A stretch of 64,000 nucleotides of DNA from Sphingomonas aracearum (GTDB taxonomy: Bacteria; Pseudomonadota; Alphaproteobacteria; Sphingomonadales; Sphingomonadaceae): NCBI RefSeq assembly GCF_003345355.1, contig NZ_QQNB01000003.1, forward strand, positions 124,001-188,000, given 5' to 3'. The notes under the pieces are model-generated. The model did not search any database. It was not told where the DNA came from and saw nothing but the letters and a program-made list of their open reading frames with translations. The position numbers were made by a program, and so were the translations under genes. Positions 1 through 10,339 of this stretch are shown here, piece by piece (the first letter of the stretch is position 1; each line of letters starts with the position of its first letter).

Positions 1-639
1 GAGAGCCTGGCCTTCTACATCTATCGCGAGCCGAAAAAGGCCAAGTCGCTGCACCTGGGCCTGATCCCGCGCGCGATCGACGACTACTGGAAGGCGGTGG
101 CGGATTATTCCGGCCAGACGCTGCCGCAGCGGCTCGCCAACCCGGTGCACCATGTTCACAACGGCGCGGTGCCGGCGGAGGTGCCGCCGGTGTCCTTCTC
201 GCTGCTGCTCAACCTGGTCGGCGTGCTGGGCGCGGAGGCGAGCGAGGAGCAGGTGCGCGGCTATCTCGCGCGCTACCTGCCCGATGCGGCCGATCATCCG
301 GCGCTGGCGGATCTGGTGCGCTTCGCCATCGCTTTCACCCGCGACGTGGCCGACAAGCCGGTGCGCCGCGCACCCGATGCCGCGGAAGCCGGGGCGCTGC
401 GCGACCTCGATGCGCAACTCGCCGCGCAATCCGCGGGCGTGAGCGCCGAGGACCTGCAGAACATCGTCTACGAGATCGGCAAGGCGCGCTTCGGCAAGGA
501 GGCGCTGCGCAGCTGGTTCAAGACGCTGTACGAGACGTTGCTCGGCTCCGAACAGGGGCCGCGCATGGGCAGCTTCATCGCGCTCTACGGGGTGGAGAAC
601 ACGCGGCGGCTGATCGCGGAGGCGCTGGCGCGGGCCTGA
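1..639 (+). CDS. lysK: Lysine--tRNA ligase, class I (3' part)
   Basis: This is the C-terminal 212 residues of a class I (Rossmann-type) lysyl-tRNA synthetase, which charges tRNA-Lys in the cytoplasm. The frame is open from base 1, so the start, HIGH and KMSKS motifs lie outside the window. The visible part starts with FYIYREPKKAKSLHLG, typical of the region after the catalytic core, and continues into the all-helical anticodon-binding domain ending in TGA. Alphaproteobacteria commonly use this class I enzyme in place of class II LysS. The SRAP gene starts 1 base after the stop. Identification is by recognition of the family; only the tail is seen. Confidence 0.85.
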   Translation, partial: ESLAFYIYREPKKAKSLHLGLIPRAIDDYWKAVADYSGQTLPQRLANPVHHVHNGAVPAEVPPVSFSLLLNLVGVLGAEASEEQVRGYLARYLPDAADHPALADLVRFAIAFTRDVADKPVRRAPDAAEAGALRDLDAQLAAQSAGVSAEDLQNIVYEIGKARFGKEALRSWFKTLYETLLGSEQGPRMGSFIALYGVENTRRLIAEALARA

Positions 640-640
640 C

Positions 641-1222
641 ATGTGCAACGAGGCAGCCCGCCGCATCGCGCTTGGACAGTTGCGCGATGACTGGTCGGAG
701 ACGGGCATCCCGCTCGTCTTTCCGGAAGGCGCGCCCAACATGGCCCCGCTGGACAGCTTCCGCATCACCGATCCCACGGTGATCGTCCGCGCGCACGACG
801 AGGGCGCGGCGCTCGTCACCCGGCGGTGGAGCTGGCCGGGGGCGGGCGGGCGCCCGGTGTACAATTTCCGATCGGACGGCCGCGACCTCGTCCAGGGCCG
901 CTGCCTGATCCCGGTGGACGCGTTCTTCGAGTTCACCACGCCCGCCGATCCGACGCGGAAGCGCAAGGACAAGTGGAGCTTCCGCCTGCGCGACCATTCC
1001 TGGTTCTGCATTGCCGGCCTGTGGCGCAGCAACCCGGCGGTGGGTGAGGCGTTCACCATGCTCACCTGCCCGCCCGGGCCGGACATCGCGCCCTATCACT
1101 CGCGTCAGGTGGTGGTGCTCGGCCGCGAGCATTGGGCCGACTGGCTCGATCCCGCGGTGCCGTCCGCCGAGCTGTGCCGTCCGTTGCCCGAGGGCAGCCT
1201 CATCGTGGAGCCCCTGTCCTGA
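641..1222 (+). CDS. SRAP (SOS response-associated peptidase) family protein
   Basis: This 193-residue protein belongs to the SRAP/YedK/HMCES family, which crosslinks to abasic sites in single-stranded DNA through Cys2 after the initiator Met is removed. The start MCN supplies that Cys. The usual downstream motifs are recognisable but divergent: NFRSD where NARAE is typical, CLIPVDAFFEF with the conserved Glu, and YHSRQVVVL with the active-site His. It starts 1 base after lysK, so the two may be cotranscribed. Family assignment is firm; the altered NARAE motif suggests a divergent subfamily. Confidence 0.85.
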   Translation: MCNEAARRIALGQLRDDWSETGIPLVFPEGAPNMAPLDSFRITDPTVIVRAHDEGAALVTRRWSWPGAGGRPVYNFRSDGRDLVQGRCLIPVDAFFEFTTPADPTRKRKDKWSFRLRDHSWFCIAGLWRSNPAVGEAFTMLTCPPGPDIAPYHSRQVVVLGREHWADWLDPAVPSAELCRPLPEGSLIVEPLS

Positions 1223-1245
1223 ACGTCAGCGATCTGAAGCCCGCC

Positions 1246-2424
1246 GTGCGAAAGCCGCTCAGCGTCCTGCGCGCCTTTCTGAAGAGCGAGGCGTCGGGCG
1301 GCATCGTCCTGATCGTCGCTGCGCTGCTCGCGCTGCTCGTCGCCAACTCCTCGCTTGCCGGATCCTACGAGCACCTCCTCCATGCCGAAACCGGTCCGAT
1401 GCTCGCCCCCGCGCTGGGGCCGATGACCGTGCACCTGTGGATCAACGACGGGCTGATGGCGGTGTTCTTCCTGCTCGTCGGCCTGGAGATCAAGCGCGAG
1501 CTGGTGGATGGTGCGCTGACCCGTCCGGCGGACCGCACGCTGCCGGTGATCGCCGCGGCGGGCGGCATGATCGCGCCGGCGCTGGTCTTTCTCGCCATCG
1601 CCGGGGACACGGCGGGGCTGGCGCGCGGCTGGGCGATCCCGGCCGCCACCGACATCGCCTTTGCCGTGGGGGTCATGGCGCTGCTCGGCAAGCGGGTGCC
1701 TGCTTCGCTCAAGCTGTTCCTGACGACGGTGGCCATCGTCGACGACATGGGCGCGGTGGCGATCATCGCGCTTGCCTATTCGGGCGGGCTGGACCTCGGC
1801 GCGCTGGCGGCGGCCGCCGGCGTGCTCGCGGCGATGATCGCGCTGGGCCGGCGCAAGGTGATGGCCGTGTCGCCCTACCTGCTGCTGAGCGTGCTGTTGT
1901 GGTTCCTGGTGCTGCGATCGGGCGTGCATGCAACGGTGGCCGGCGTGCTCGCCGCCAGCGCCTTTCCGGTGCACCGGTCGCCCGGCGCGCCGGACCATGT
2001 CGATTCGCCGCTGCACCGGGTGGAGCATGGCCTGAGCGGCTGGGTGGCGTTCCTGATCGTGCCGCTGTTCGGCTTCGCCAATGCCGGCGTGTCGCTGACC
2101 GGCCTGCCGCCGGGCGCCTTCACCGCCCCGCTCGTGCTGGCGGTGGCGGCCGGGCTGTTCGTCGGCAAGCAGCTCGGCATGTTCGGGGCGATCGCGCTGG
2201 CGGTGAAGCTGGGCTGGGCGGCGCGGCCGCATGCCGGCTGGCTCCAGATCTACGGCGTCACGCTGCTCGCCGGCATCGGCTTCACCATGAGCCTGTTCAT
2301 CGGCGGGCTCGCCTTTGCCGATCCCGCGCTGGTCGACCAGGTGAAGATCGGCGTGCTGGCCGGCTCCCTCCTGTCGGCGGTGGCCGGTTTCTCCGTGCTG
2401 CGGCTGGCCGGCAGGCGGGCATGA
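1246..2424 (+). CDS. nhaA: Na+/H+ antiporter NhaA
   Basis: Inner-membrane antiporter exchanging cytoplasmic Na+ for H+. The protein has about 12 hydrophobic segments and NhaA hallmarks: SEASGGIVLIVAA near the N-terminus, WINDGLMAVFFLLVGLEIKRE, PAATDIAFAVGVMALLGKR, and the ion-binding Asp pair in AIVDDMGAVAIIALAYSG. Choosing the GTG at 1246 gives 392 residues, close to E. coli NhaA (388). An ATG at 1132 in the same frame would overlap the SRAP gene by 91 bases and add an unrelated leader, so it was rejected; a CTG at 1219 is possible. The stop overlaps the MFS start by 4 bases (ATGA). Confidence 0.9.
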   Translation: MRKPLSVLRAFLKSEASGGIVLIVAALLALLVANSSLAGSYEHLLHAETGPMLAPALGPMTVHLWINDGLMAVFFLLVGLEIKRELVDGALTRPADRTLPVIAAAGGMIAPALVFLAIAGDTAGLARGWAIPAATDIAFAVGVMALLGKRVPASLKLFLTTVAIVDDMGAVAIIALAYSGGLDLGALAAAAGVLAAMIALGRRKVMAVSPYLLLSVLLWFLVLRSGVHATVAGVLAASAFPVHRSPGAPDHVDSPLHRVEHGLSGWVAFLIVPLFGFANAGVSLTGLPPGAFTAPLVLAVAAGLFVGKQLGMFGAIALAVKLGWAARPHAGWLQIYGVTLLAGIGFTMSLFIGGLAFADPALVDQVKIGVLAGSLLSAVAGFSVLRLAGRRA

Positions 2425-3641
2425 TCGCCGCCGGCACGCCCGCATTCCGCCGGCTGACGCTGGCGATGCTGTTTGCCGGCTTTTCCACCTTTTCCCTGCT
2501 CTATTCGGTGCAGCCGCTCCTGCCGGTGTTCGCAACCGAGTTCGCACTCGACGCCGAAACCGCCAGCCTCGCCGTCAGCCTCGCCACCGGGCCGCTGGCG
2601 ATCGGCATCCTGTTCGCCGGGGCGCTTTCCGACCGGATCGGCCGCCGGCCGATGATGGTATGGGCGATGTTCCTCGCCGGGCTCTTCACCCTGCTCGCCG
2701 CGGCCCTGCCGGGCTGGGGCGCGCTGCTTGCCTGCCGCCTGGTCACCGGCGTGGCGCTGGCGGGCGTGCCGGCGGTGGCGATGGCCTATGTCAGCGAGGA
2801 GGTGGATGCCGCCTCGGTCGGCCGGGCGATGGGGCTCTATATCGGCGGCAGCGCCATCGGCGGGATGGCGGGGCGGCTGGGGGTGAGCCTGCTCACCGCG
2901 TGGATGGACTGGCGCGTCGCGCTGGCGGCGGTCGGCGTGGCGGGCCTTGCCATGGCCGAGGCGTTCCGCCGCCTGGCGCCGCCATCGCGCGGTTTCGTGG
3001 CCAGCCGGCCGGGCATGGCGGCGTTCCTGGCCGGTGCACGCAGCCTGTTGGCCGACCGCGCCCTGCCATGGCTCTACCTCGAAGCCTTTGTGCTGATGGG
3101 CGTGTTCGTCACCGTCTACAATTACGCCGGCTTTCGCCTGCTGGCGCCGCCCTACGCCCTCGACCATGCGGAAGTGGGCGCGATCTTTCTCCTGTATCTC
3201 ACCGGATCGTGGAGCTCGGCCTGGTTCGGCACGCTGGCCGGGCGGCGCGGGCGGCGGGTGATCTTCTGGCTGCCGTGCCTGCTGCTGCTTGCCGGCGTGG
3301 CGCTCACCGCGCTCTCGCCGCTGCCGCTGGTGATCGCCGGGATCGCCGCGGTGACGATCGGCTTCTTTGGCGCGCATTCGATCGCCAGCGCCTGGGTGGG
3401 GCGCCGGGCGGAGGCCAATCGCGGGCAGGGCGCGGCGCTGTACCTGTTCTTCTATTATCTCGGCTCCAGCGTGCTCGGCTCGGCCGGCGGCGTCGCCTGG
3501 ACGCACGGCGGGTGGCATGGCGTGGCGCTGCTCTGCGGCGCGCTGACGCTGGTGGCGGTCGGCGTTGCGCTTCACCTAAGGAGGGTGCCGCCGCTCGCCT
3601 CGGCGGAGGCGCCTGCGCCGCGGCCGCTGGGGTCGGACTAG
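2421..3641 (+). CDS. MFS transporter (YnfM-like)
   Basis: A 406-residue major facilitator superfamily permease with 12 predicted transmembrane helices. The loop 2-3 signature is visible as GALSDRIGRRPMM, and the second half carries GTLAGRRGRRVIF. The N-terminal motif LLYSVQPLLPVFATEF resembles the YnfM/arabinose-efflux subgroup. It begins at an ATGA overlap with nhaA, so the two are translationally coupled. The substrate cannot be read from sequence. The gene converges on the LysR regulator 3 bases downstream. Confidence 0.8.
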   Translation: MIAAGTPAFRRLTLAMLFAGFSTFSLLYSVQPLLPVFATEFALDAETASLAVSLATGPLAIGILFAGALSDRIGRRPMMVWAMFLAGLFTLLAAALPGWGALLACRLVTGVALAGVPAVAMAYVSEEVDAASVGRAMGLYIGGSAIGGMAGRLGVSLLTAWMDWRVALAAVGVAGLAMAEAFRRLAPPSRGFVASRPGMAAFLAGARSLLADRALPWLYLEAFVLMGVFVTVYNYAGFRLLAPPYALDHAEVGAIFLLYLTGSWSSAWFGTLAGRRGRRVIFWLPCLLLLAGVALTALSPLPLVIAGIAAVTIGFFGAHSIASAWVGRRAEANRGQGAALYLFFYYLGSSVLGSAGGVAWTHGGWHGVALLCGALTLVAVGVALHLRRVPPLASAEAPAPRPLGSD

Positions 3642-3644
3642 CCG

Positions 3645-4541
3645 CTACCCTTCCTCGCGCCAGGGCAGCGGGGAGAACAGTGACTGCAGGAAGTCCACGA
3701 ACGCGCGCACCGCCGGCGATGGCGCCGCGCCGTCGAGGTGGACGGCGTGGATGCCGAGATCGCGCACGCCCTCCCATTCGGGCAGCACGCGCACCAGCCG
3801 CCCGTCGCCCAGCGCTTCGCTGACGTCCCACAGGGAACGCAGCGCGATGCCGCCGCCGCCGATCGCCAGCTCGCGCACCAGTTCGCTGGAATTGGTGCGC
3901 ACGCGGCTGCGCCCCTCCACGATCCGCCGGCGGCGCTCGGCCACCAGATGCCAGGGCAGCTGGCCGGAGGCGGCGAGCAGATGGTGGTCGCGCAAGGCCT
4001 CCACGCCGGGCGGCGCGCCATGCTCGGCGAGGTAGCGCGGGCTTGCCGTCAGCACCCGGCGGTTGGTGGCCAGGCGATGCGCGGTCGTTCCCGCCGGCAG
4101 CTCCGCGGCGATACGCACCGCGATGTCCACGCCGCCGTCCAGCAGGTCGACATAGCCGTCGGACAGATCGAGCTGCAACTGCACGGCCGGCCAGCGATCG
4201 AGAAAGCGGGGGAGGTGCGGCGCGATGTGCAGCCGCCCGAACGAGGTCGGCGCGGAGACGCGCAGCGGCCCGCGCGGCGCGTCGGCGGTGCCGGTCACCC
4301 GCTCCTCCGCGGCGGACAGGCGGGCGAGAATGTCCGTCATGTCGCGGTGGAACTCGGCCCCGACCGCCGTCAGCGACAGCCGCCGTGTCGTGCGGTGCAC
4401 CAGCCGAACGCCCAGCCGCGCTTCCAGCCGGGCCAGCCGGCGCGAGACCATGGCGGGCGAGATGCCGAGCTGCCGTCCCGCCGCTGACAGGCTTCCCGCG
4501 CTCGCCACCGCCGCGAACAGGGCATAATCCGGATCGAGCAT
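3645..4541 (-). CDS. LysR-family transcriptional regulator
   Basis: A 298-residue LTTR. The winged helix-turn-helix occupies about residues 1-60 ([20 protein letters not shown]) and the periplasmic-binding-like effector domain about 88-295. It is divergent from malate synthase G with 98 bases between the starts, the usual arrangement for an LTTR controlling its neighbour, but glcB regulation is only inferred. An alternative target is the convergent MFS gene. Confidence 0.85.
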   Translation of the reverse strand: MLDPDYALFAAVASAGSLSAAGRQLGISPAMVSRRLARLEARLGVRLVHRTTRRLSLTAVGAEFHRDMTDILARLSAAEERVTGTADAPRGPLRVSAPTSFGRLHIAPHLPRFLDRWPAVQLQLDLSDGYVDLLDGGVDIAVRIAAELPAGTTAHRLATNRRVLTASPRYLAEHGAPPGVEALRDHHLLAASGQLPWHLVAERRRRIVEGRSRVRTNSSELVRELAIGGGGIALRSLWDVSEALGDGRLVRVLPEWEGVRDLGIHAVHLDGAAPSPAVRAFVDFLQSLFSPLPWREEG

Positions 4542-4639
4542 TCTGTACTCAGCCGCACAAGTGTTTCGCCTTTTGCTCGGCTAGCGGACAAGATGCGGCC
4601 GGTCTATCTCTTCGCAGCGAGGCTGGCGTAGGAGCGGAA

Positions 4640-6733
4640 ATGACGGAACGGGTCGATCGGGCGGGCTTGCAGGTGGCCGCGCCGCTGGCGAACTTCCTCG
4701 AGGAATGCGCCTTGCCCGGCAGCGGCGTCGCGCCGGATGCCTTCTGGAGAGGCGTCGCCGACATCTTCGCGCGGTTCGCGCCGGAGAACGCCGCCCTGCT
4801 CGCCACTCGCGACGCGCTGCAGGCCCGTATCGATGCCTGGCACCGGGAGCGTGCGGGCCGGCCGATCGATGCCGCCGAATATCAGGCCTTCCTGCGCGAG
4901 ATCGGCTATCTGGTCGACGAACCCGCCCCGTTCACGATCGCCCCCGGCGCGGTGGACGACGAGGTTGCATGCATCGCCGGCCCGCAGCTTGTCGTGCCGA
5001 TCCTCAACGCGCGCTTCCTGCTCAACGCCGCCAATGCGCGCTGGGGCAGCTTGTACGATGCGCTGTACGGCACCGATGCGATCCCCGGGGCGGCCGCGGG
5101 CAAGGGCTATGACGCGGCGCGGGGCGCGCAGGTGATCGCCTGGGCCAAGGCGTTCCTCGACCGCGCGGTGCCGCTCGCCAGCGGCAGCTGGGCGGCGTTC
5201 GCCGGGGGCGAGCCGGCGCTCGCCGACCCTGCGCAGCTCGTCGGCCGGGCGGGGGACACCCTCCTGTTCCGCCACCATGGGCTGCACATCGAGCTGGTGG
5301 TCGACCGCACGCACCCGATCGGCCGCGACGATCCGGCCGGCATTGCCGACATGATCCTCGAATCCGCGGTGTCGACGATCTGCGACCTGGAGGATTCGGT
5401 CGCGGCGGTGGATGCCGAGGACAAGGTGGCGGCCTATGCCAACTGGCTCGGCCTGATGCGCGGCGATCTGGAGGAAACGTTCGAGAAGAACGGTCAACCG
5501 CTCACCCGCCGCCTGAACCCGGACCGCAGCTACACCGCGCCGGACGGAAGCGCCGTCACGCTGCCCGGCCGCAGCCTGCTTTTCGTCCGCAATGTCGGCC
5601 ACCTGATGACGACGCCGGCGCTGCTGCTGACGGACGGTAGGGAGGCTCCCGAAGGCATTCTCGACGCGATCGTCACCAGTCTGATCGGGCTGCACGACGT
5701 CAACGGCGCGCGGACCAACAGCCGGGCCGGCGCGATCTATATCGTGAAGCCCAAGATGCACGGGCCGGAAGAGGCCGCCTTCACCGACCGGCTGTTCGAT
5801 GCGGTGGAGGATCTGCTCGGCCTCAAGCGCCACACGATCAAGGTGGGGGTGATGGACGAGGAGCGCCGCACCTCCGCCAACCTTGCTGCCTGCATCCATG
5901 CCGTGCGCAACCGGGTCGTGTTCATCAATACCGGCTTTCTCGATCGCACCGGCGACGAGCTGCATACTTCGATGCTGGCCGGCCCCATGATCCGCAAGGG
6001 GGACATGAAGGGCGCCGACTGGATCAAGGCCTATGAGGATCGCAACGTGCAGATCGGGCTGGCCTGCGGGCTGGCGGGCCGCGCGCAGATCGGCAAGGGC
6101 ATGTGGGCGGCGCCCGACCGCATGGCGGACATGCTGGAGCAGAAGATCGCCCATCCGCGGAGCGGCGCCACCACCGCCTGGGTGCCGTCGCCCACCGCCG
6201 CGACGCTGCACGCGACGCACTATCACGCGGTGGACGTATCTGCCCGGCAGGAGGAGCGTCGCGCAGAGCCGGTGGCGTCACTGGAGAGATTGCTGACGGT
6301 TCCCGTCGCGCACGGCCACAACTGGTCGCCGCAGGACATCGCCGACGAACTGGAGAACAACGCGCAGGGCATCCTCGGCTATGTCGTGCGCTGGGTGGAC
6401 CAGGGCGTCGGCTGTTCCAAGGTGCCGGACATCCACGATGTCGGCCTGATGGAGGATCGCGCCACCCTGCGCATCTCGTCGCAGCACATCGCCAACTGGC
6501 TGGTCCATGGCGTTGCCAGCGCAGCGGAAGTGGATGCCGCGTTCACGAAGATGGCGGCCAAGGTCGATGCGCAGAATGCGGGCGATCCGCTGTATCGCCC
6601 GATAGCCGGCAACGAGGAAACGAGCCTTGCCTTCCAGGCCGCGCGCGCGCTGGTGTTCGAAGGCGCGACGCAGCCGAACGGCTATACCGAGCCCTTGCTC
6701 CACCGCTTCCGCCAGCGGGTAAAGGCCGGCTGA
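4640..6733 (+). CDS. glcB: Malate synthase G
   Basis: Condenses acetyl-CoA with glyoxylate to malate in the glyoxylate pathway; cytoplasmic and monomeric. The 697-residue product matches the G isoform (about 720 residues) by length and by motifs: [22 protein letters not shown] near the N-terminus, the catalytic-barrel stretch [37 protein letters not shown] and the C-terminal NWLVHG region. The ATG at 4640 follows GGAG at 4631. An upstream extension of the same frame reads through the LysR gene and was rejected. Confidence 0.93.
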   Translation: MTERVDRAGLQVAAPLANFLEECALPGSGVAPDAFWRGVADIFARFAPENAALLATRDALQARIDAWHRERAGRPIDAAEYQAFLREIGYLVDEPAPFTIAPGAVDDEVACIAGPQLVVPILNARFLLNAANARWGSLYDALYGTDAIPGAAAGKGYDAARGAQVIAWAKAFLDRAVPLASGSWAAFAGGEPALADPAQLVGRAGDTLLFRHHGLHIELVVDRTHPIGRDDPAGIADMILESAVSTICDLEDSVAAVDAEDKVAAYANWLGLMRGDLEETFEKNGQPLTRRLNPDRSYTAPDGSAVTLPGRSLLFVRNVGHLMTTPALLLTDGREAPEGILDAIVTSLIGLHDVNGARTNSRAGAIYIVKPKMHGPEEAAFTDRLFDAVEDLLGLKRHTIKVGVMDEERRTSANLAACIHAVRNRVVFINTGFLDRTGDELHTSMLAGPMIRKGDMKGADWIKAYEDRNVQIGLACGLAGRAQIGKGMWAAPDRMADMLEQKIAHPRSGATTAWVPSPTAATLHATHYHAVDVSARQEERRAEPVASLERLLTVPVAHGHNWSPQDIADELENNAQGILGYVVRWVDQGVGCSKVPDIHDVGLMEDRATLRISSQHIANWLVHGVASAAEVDAAFTKMAAKVDAQNAGDPLYRPIAGNEETSLAFQAARALVFEGATQPNGYTEPLLHRFRQRVKAG

Positions 6734-6736
6734 GCG

Positions 6737-7105
6737 TCAGGCGGTGCGCAGCATGCCGTTCTCGACCGTCACCGGCCAGGGCGTGAGCCGCTGCCCCGCG
6801 CACGGGCCGCCGACGCAGGCGCCGTCGGAAATCGCGAACAGGGCGGAATGCCAGGAGCAGGCGATCAGGTCCCCGCCGGGCGTCAGATAGTCGTCCAGCA
6901 CCTGTGCCAGCGGCAGCCCCATATGCGGGCAGCGATCCACATAGCCATAGGCCTGGCCTCCCTGCCGCACCACGAAGCCATGGAAGCGGCCGGCCCGCAT
7001 CTGGAGAACGAAGGCCCGCGCGCGCCCGTCGGCGATCTGGTCGAGCGGGCCGAGCGCGACGCCGGCGGGCGTGGCGAAGACCCGCTCGGGCGAAGGCTCG
7101 CTCAT
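6737..7105 (-). CDS. Rieske [2Fe-2S] domain protein
   Basis: A 122-residue protein with a complete Rieske cluster motif: C59-x-H61 in DRCPHMGLPL and C83-x2-H86 in ACSWHSALF. Such small soluble Rieske proteins act as electron carriers or as subunits of ring-hydroxylating oxygenases. Its ATG overlaps the stop of maiA by 4 bases (ATGA), making it the last gene of the homogentisate operon, although no step of that pathway needs a Rieske protein. Function in the pathway is unknown; domain identity is certain. Confidence 0.85.
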   Translation of the reverse strand: MSEPSPERVFATPAGVALGPLDQIADGRARAFVLQMRAGRFHGFVVRQGGQAYGYVDRCPHMGLPLAQVLDDYLTPGGDLIACSWHSALFAISDGACVGGPCAGQRLTPWPVTVENGMLRTA

Positions 7106-7737
7106 CGGTCGGCGTCGGGCTGCCGGTCCGGGTGCGCGGCGGCGACCTCCGGTAGCGCCCGGGCGCGCTCCGCTGCGGCGACCAGCGCAGGAAAGGCGGC
7201 AAGGTCCACGCCGAAGCGCTCGGCCGAATAGAGTTGCGGCACGAGATAGCAGTCGGCGAGCGAGACGCGGTCGCCAAAGGCAAAGCCGCCGCCATGGCGC
7301 GCGATCATCCCCTCCAGCGCGGCGAAACCGTCGCCGATCCAGCGCGCGATCCAGGCGTTCACCTGATCGGGGGACGCCGCGAACGCGCCGGACAGCGCGT
7401 TCAGCACGCGCAGGTTGTTGAGCGGGTGGATGTCGCACCCGATCACCGCCGCCATCGCGCGCACCGTAGCGCGGTCCGTCAGGCTCGCGGGCAGCAGCGC
7501 CGGCTCGGGATAGCGCTCCTCCAGCCATTCGAGGATCGCCGGGCTCTGCACCAGCACGGCCTCGTCCGCTTCCAGTGCCGGGACCAGCCCCTGCGGCTGC
7601 AAGGCGCGATACTCCTCGCTCGCCTGTGCCCCAGTGCGCAGGTCGTGCGTCACCTGCGCGTAGGACAGGCCCTTGAGGTTCAGCGCGATGCGGACCCGGT
7701 ACGAGGCCGTCGAGCGCCAGTAACCGTGCAGTATCAT
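7102..7737 (-). CDS. maiA: Maleylacetoacetate isomerase
   Basis: A glutathione S-transferase zeta-class enzyme of 211 residues that isomerises maleylacetoacetate to fumarylacetoacetate in tyrosine breakdown. The N-terminal thioredoxin fold starts [20 protein letters not shown], where STASYRVRIAL replaces the usual SSCSWRVRIAL; QPQGLVPAL and QSPAILEWLEERYP bind glutathione; the C-terminal helical domain contains the zeta-class CDIHPLNNLRVL stretch. It overlaps fahA upstream and the Rieske gene downstream by 4 bases each. Confidence 0.92.
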   Translation of the reverse strand: MILHGYWRSTASYRVRIALNLKGLSYAQVTHDLRTGAQASEEYRALQPQGLVPALEADEAVLVQSPAILEWLEERYPEPALLPASLTDRATVRAMAAVIGCDIHPLNNLRVLNALSGAFAASPDQVNAWIARWIGDGFAALEGMIARHGGGFAFGDRVSLADCYLVPQLYSAERFGVDLAAFPALVAAAERARALPEVAAAHPDRQPDADR

Positions 7738-9029
7738 GCGCGCGCCGGCAGGATGGTGGCGGTGCACGCGCCCAGGCCGATCGGCACGCGGCCGTCCGCC
7801 CGCGCGGTGCCGCGCAGCGTCAGCGTGTCGCCGTCCTCCAGAAACCGGCGGGTTTCGCCGGTCGGCAGCGAAAGCGGTTCGGCGCCGCCGCGGGTGATCT
7901 CCATGAGGCTGCCGAACCCTTCGCGTTCCGGCGCCGAGAGGGTGCCGGTGCCGAGCAGGTCGCCCGGCGCCAGGTTGCAGCCGTTCGAGGCATGGTGCGT
8001 GACGATCTGCGCCACGGTCCAGTACATGTTGGTGGCCGAGCCCCGGCTGAGCGTCACCGGCGGCAGCCCCGCCTCGCGCATCGCGGCCGTTTCCAGCTGC
8101 ACCTCCAGCTCGATCGACAGCGCGCCGCGCGCCTGGTCCGCCTCGTCCCACAGATAGGGCAGCGGGTGCGGGTCACCTTCGGGGCGTGGCGGCTGCGCCA
8201 CACGGAACGGCGCCATGGCCTCGGCCGTCACCACCCACGGGGACACGCTGGTGTGGAAGTTCTTGGCCAGGAACGGTCCCAGCGGCTGGTACTCCCATGC
8301 CTGGAAGTCGCGCGCCGACCAGTCGTTGAGCAGGCAGAAGCCGGCGACATGCTCGCCCGCCTCGCCGATCGGGATCGGCGTGCCCAGATCGTTGCCGCGG
8401 CCGACCCACACGCCCAGTTCCAGCTCATAGTCCAGCCGCGCGCTGGGGCCGAACGCCGGCGCGTCCGCGTCCGGCGCCTTCCGCTGGCCGTTCGGCCGCA
8501 CCACCGGCACCCCGGACGGCTGCACCGAAGACGCGCGCCCGTGATAGCCGATCGGCACCCATTTATAGTTCGGCAGCAGCGGATTGTCCGGCCGGAACTG
8601 GCGGCCGATATTGTTGGCGTGGTGAATGCCGACATAGAAGTCGGTGTAATCGCCGATCGCACACGGCAGGTGCAGCGTGCAGCTGGCGACGGGGAGAAGC
8701 GCAGGCTCGACCGCCGCGCGATGCGACTCGTCCGACAGCAGCTCGGACAGGCGGCGGCGCAGCGCCACGCGGTCCGCCGCGGGCAGCGCGAACAGGGCGT
8801 TGAGCGTCGGCGTGGAGAGGCAGGCGGCCGCGGCCCGGGGCAGCAAAGCGGCGATCAGCGGCAGGTCCAGCACGCTGTCGCCGATCGCGACACCTGCCCG
8901 GCGCGGCCCCCCCGGCGTCGAGAAGATGCCCAGCGGCAGGTTCTGCACCGGAAAGTCGGGGTGGCCTTCCGCGCCCGGCACCCAGCTGGTGCGCGCAGGA
9001 TTGTGCGTGTCGTCGATGCCGGGGATCAT
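7734..9029 (-). CDS. fahA: Fumarylacetoacetase
   Basis: Hydrolyses fumarylacetoacetate to fumarate and acetoacetate, the final step of homogentisate degradation. The 431-residue protein has the FAH N-terminal domain (to about residue 120) and the C-terminal metal-binding fold; [16 protein letters not shown], the metal-site region [12 protein letters not shown] and [19 protein letters not shown] are hallmark stretches. Start and stop overlap hmgA and maiA by 4 bases, so the operon is translationally coupled. Confidence 0.95.
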   Translation of the reverse strand: MIPGIDDTHNPARTSWVPGAEGHPDFPVQNLPLGIFSTPGGPRRAGVAIGDSVLDLPLIAALLPRAAAACLSTPTLNALFALPAADRVALRRRLSELLSDESHRAAVEPALLPVASCTLHLPCAIGDYTDFYVGIHHANNIGRQFRPDNPLLPNYKWVPIGYHGRASSVQPSGVPVVRPNGQRKAPDADAPAFGPSARLDYELELGVWVGRGNDLGTPIPIGEAGEHVAGFCLLNDWSARDFQAWEYQPLGPFLAKNFHTSVSPWVVTAEAMAPFRVAQPPRPEGDPHPLPYLWDEADQARGALSIELEVQLETAAMREAGLPPVTLSRGSATNMYWTVAQIVTHHASNGCNLAPGDLLGTGTLSAPEREGFGSLMEITRGGAEPLSLPTGETRRFLEDGDTLTLRGTARADGRVPIGLGACTATILPARA

Positions 9030-10339
9030 GGCAATTTCGCCTTCTGGAAGCCGCTCCAGACATCGTCATAGTCGAGCTGCACGGTCGGGGAACGGCTCGC
9101 CCATTCGGTCGGCCGCACGACGAGGCGGGTTTCGAACATGAAGGCCATGGTGCCGTCGATCTTCACCGGCTTCAGCTCGGCGCTGCTCGCCTTCTCGAAC
9201 GTCGCACGATCGGGGCCGTGCCCGTTCATCTGGTTGTGCAGGCTCGCCCCGCCGGGCACGAAGCCGCCGCCTTCCTTGGCGTCATAGGCACCGGTGATGA
9301 GGCCCATGAACTCGCTCATCACGTTGCGATGGAACCAGGGCGGGCGGAACGTGTCCTCCGCCACCATCCAGCGCGGGGGGAAGATCACGAAGTCGCAATT
9401 GGCGGTGCCGGGCGTGTCGCTGGGGCTGGTCAGCACGGTGAAGATCGACGGATCGGGGTGGTCGAAGCTGACGGTATTGATCGCGTTGAAGCGGGTGAGA
9501 TCGTAGCGGCAGGGCGCGAGGTTGCCGTGCCAGGCGACGACGTCGAACGGCGAATGGTCGAGGCGAGTGGTCCACAGCCCGCCCTGGAACTTCTGCACCA
9601 CCTCGCAGGGTGCGTTGCTGTCTTCAAAGGCGGCCACCGGCGTCTCGAAGTCGCGCGGGTTGGCCAGGCCGTTGGCGCCGATCGGGCCGAGATCGGGCAG
9701 CCGGAACAGCGCCCCGTAATTTTCGAGCACATAGCCGCGCGCGCGCCCGTCGGGCAGCGCGATGCGGAACCGAAGCCCCCGCGGGATCAACGCGATCTGC
9801 AGGGGCGCCACGTCGATCCGCCCCATCTCCGTGGTGATCGCCAGCGCGCCTTCCTGCGGCACGATCAGCAACTCGCCGTCCGCGGAGAAGAAGGCGCGCT
9901 CCATGTCGGCGGTGGCGGCGTAGCAGTGGATGCCGACGCCGTTCTGCTCGCCGACATGGCCGTTGCCGCCATAGGTGACCAGGCCGTCCACCCAGTCGGT
10001 GAGCTGGTCGGGCCAGGGCAGCGGGTCCCAGCGCAGGCGGTTGGGGGAGGGCGGCACCGCATCGAACGGCGCGGACTTGAGGTGCGGCGCGCCTTCGTAG
10101 CGCGTGAACGCAGGGTGCTGCGCGGTGGGGCGCAGGCGGTAGAGCCAGGAGCGGCGGTTCTCGGCGCGCGGCGCGGTGAAGGCGGTGCCGCTGAGCTGTT
10201 CGGGGTAGAGGCCGAACGGCGCCCGCTGCGGGGAGTTGCGGCCGATGGGAAGCGCACCCGGCACCGCTTCGGTGGCGTGGTGGTTGCCGAAGCCGGGGAG
10301 GTAGTCGGCGGCGGGATCAGCCTTTCGGGTCGACATCAT
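9026..10339 (-). CDS. hmgA: Homogentisate 1,2-dioxygenase
   Basis: Fe(II) ring-cleavage dioxygenase converting homogentisate to maleylacetoacetate. The 437-residue length is that of the family (about 430-440). Hallmarks are [13 protein letters not shown] at the N-terminus, [11 protein letters not shown], and metal-site segments [19 protein letters not shown] and EFMGLI, plus the C-terminal [10 protein letters not shown]. The start MMST is preceded by a good Shine-Dalgarno (GAGGAGAAACC then ATG). A 261-base gap separates it from hppD upstream. Confidence 0.95.
   Translation of the reverse strand: MMSTRKADPAADYLPGFGNHHATEAVPGALPIGRNSPQRAPFGLYPEQLSGTAFTAPRAENRRSWLYRLRPTAQHPAFTRYEGAPHLKSAPFDAVPPSPNRLRWDPLPWPDQLTDWVDGLVTYGGNGHVGEQNGVGIHCYAATADMERAFFSADGELLIVPQEGALAITTEMGRIDVAPLQIALIPRGLRFRIALPDGRARGYVLENYGALFRLPDLGPIGANGLANPRDFETPVAAFEDSNAPCEVVQKFQGGLWTTRLDHSPFDVVAWHGNLAPCRYDLTRFNAINTVSFDHPDPSIFTVLTSPSDTPGTANCDFVIFPPRWMVAEDTFRPPWFHRNVMSEFMGLITGAYDAKEGGGFVPGGASLHNQMNGHGPDRATFEKASSAELKPVKIDGTMAFMFETRLVVRPTEWASRSPTVQLDYDDVWSGFQKAKLP

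Noticed and set aside
1105..2547. Long minus-strand frame opposite nhaA
   Set aside because: Arg/His/Gly-rich shadow translation of high-GC codons; the plus strand encodes a clear NhaA with conserved motifs.
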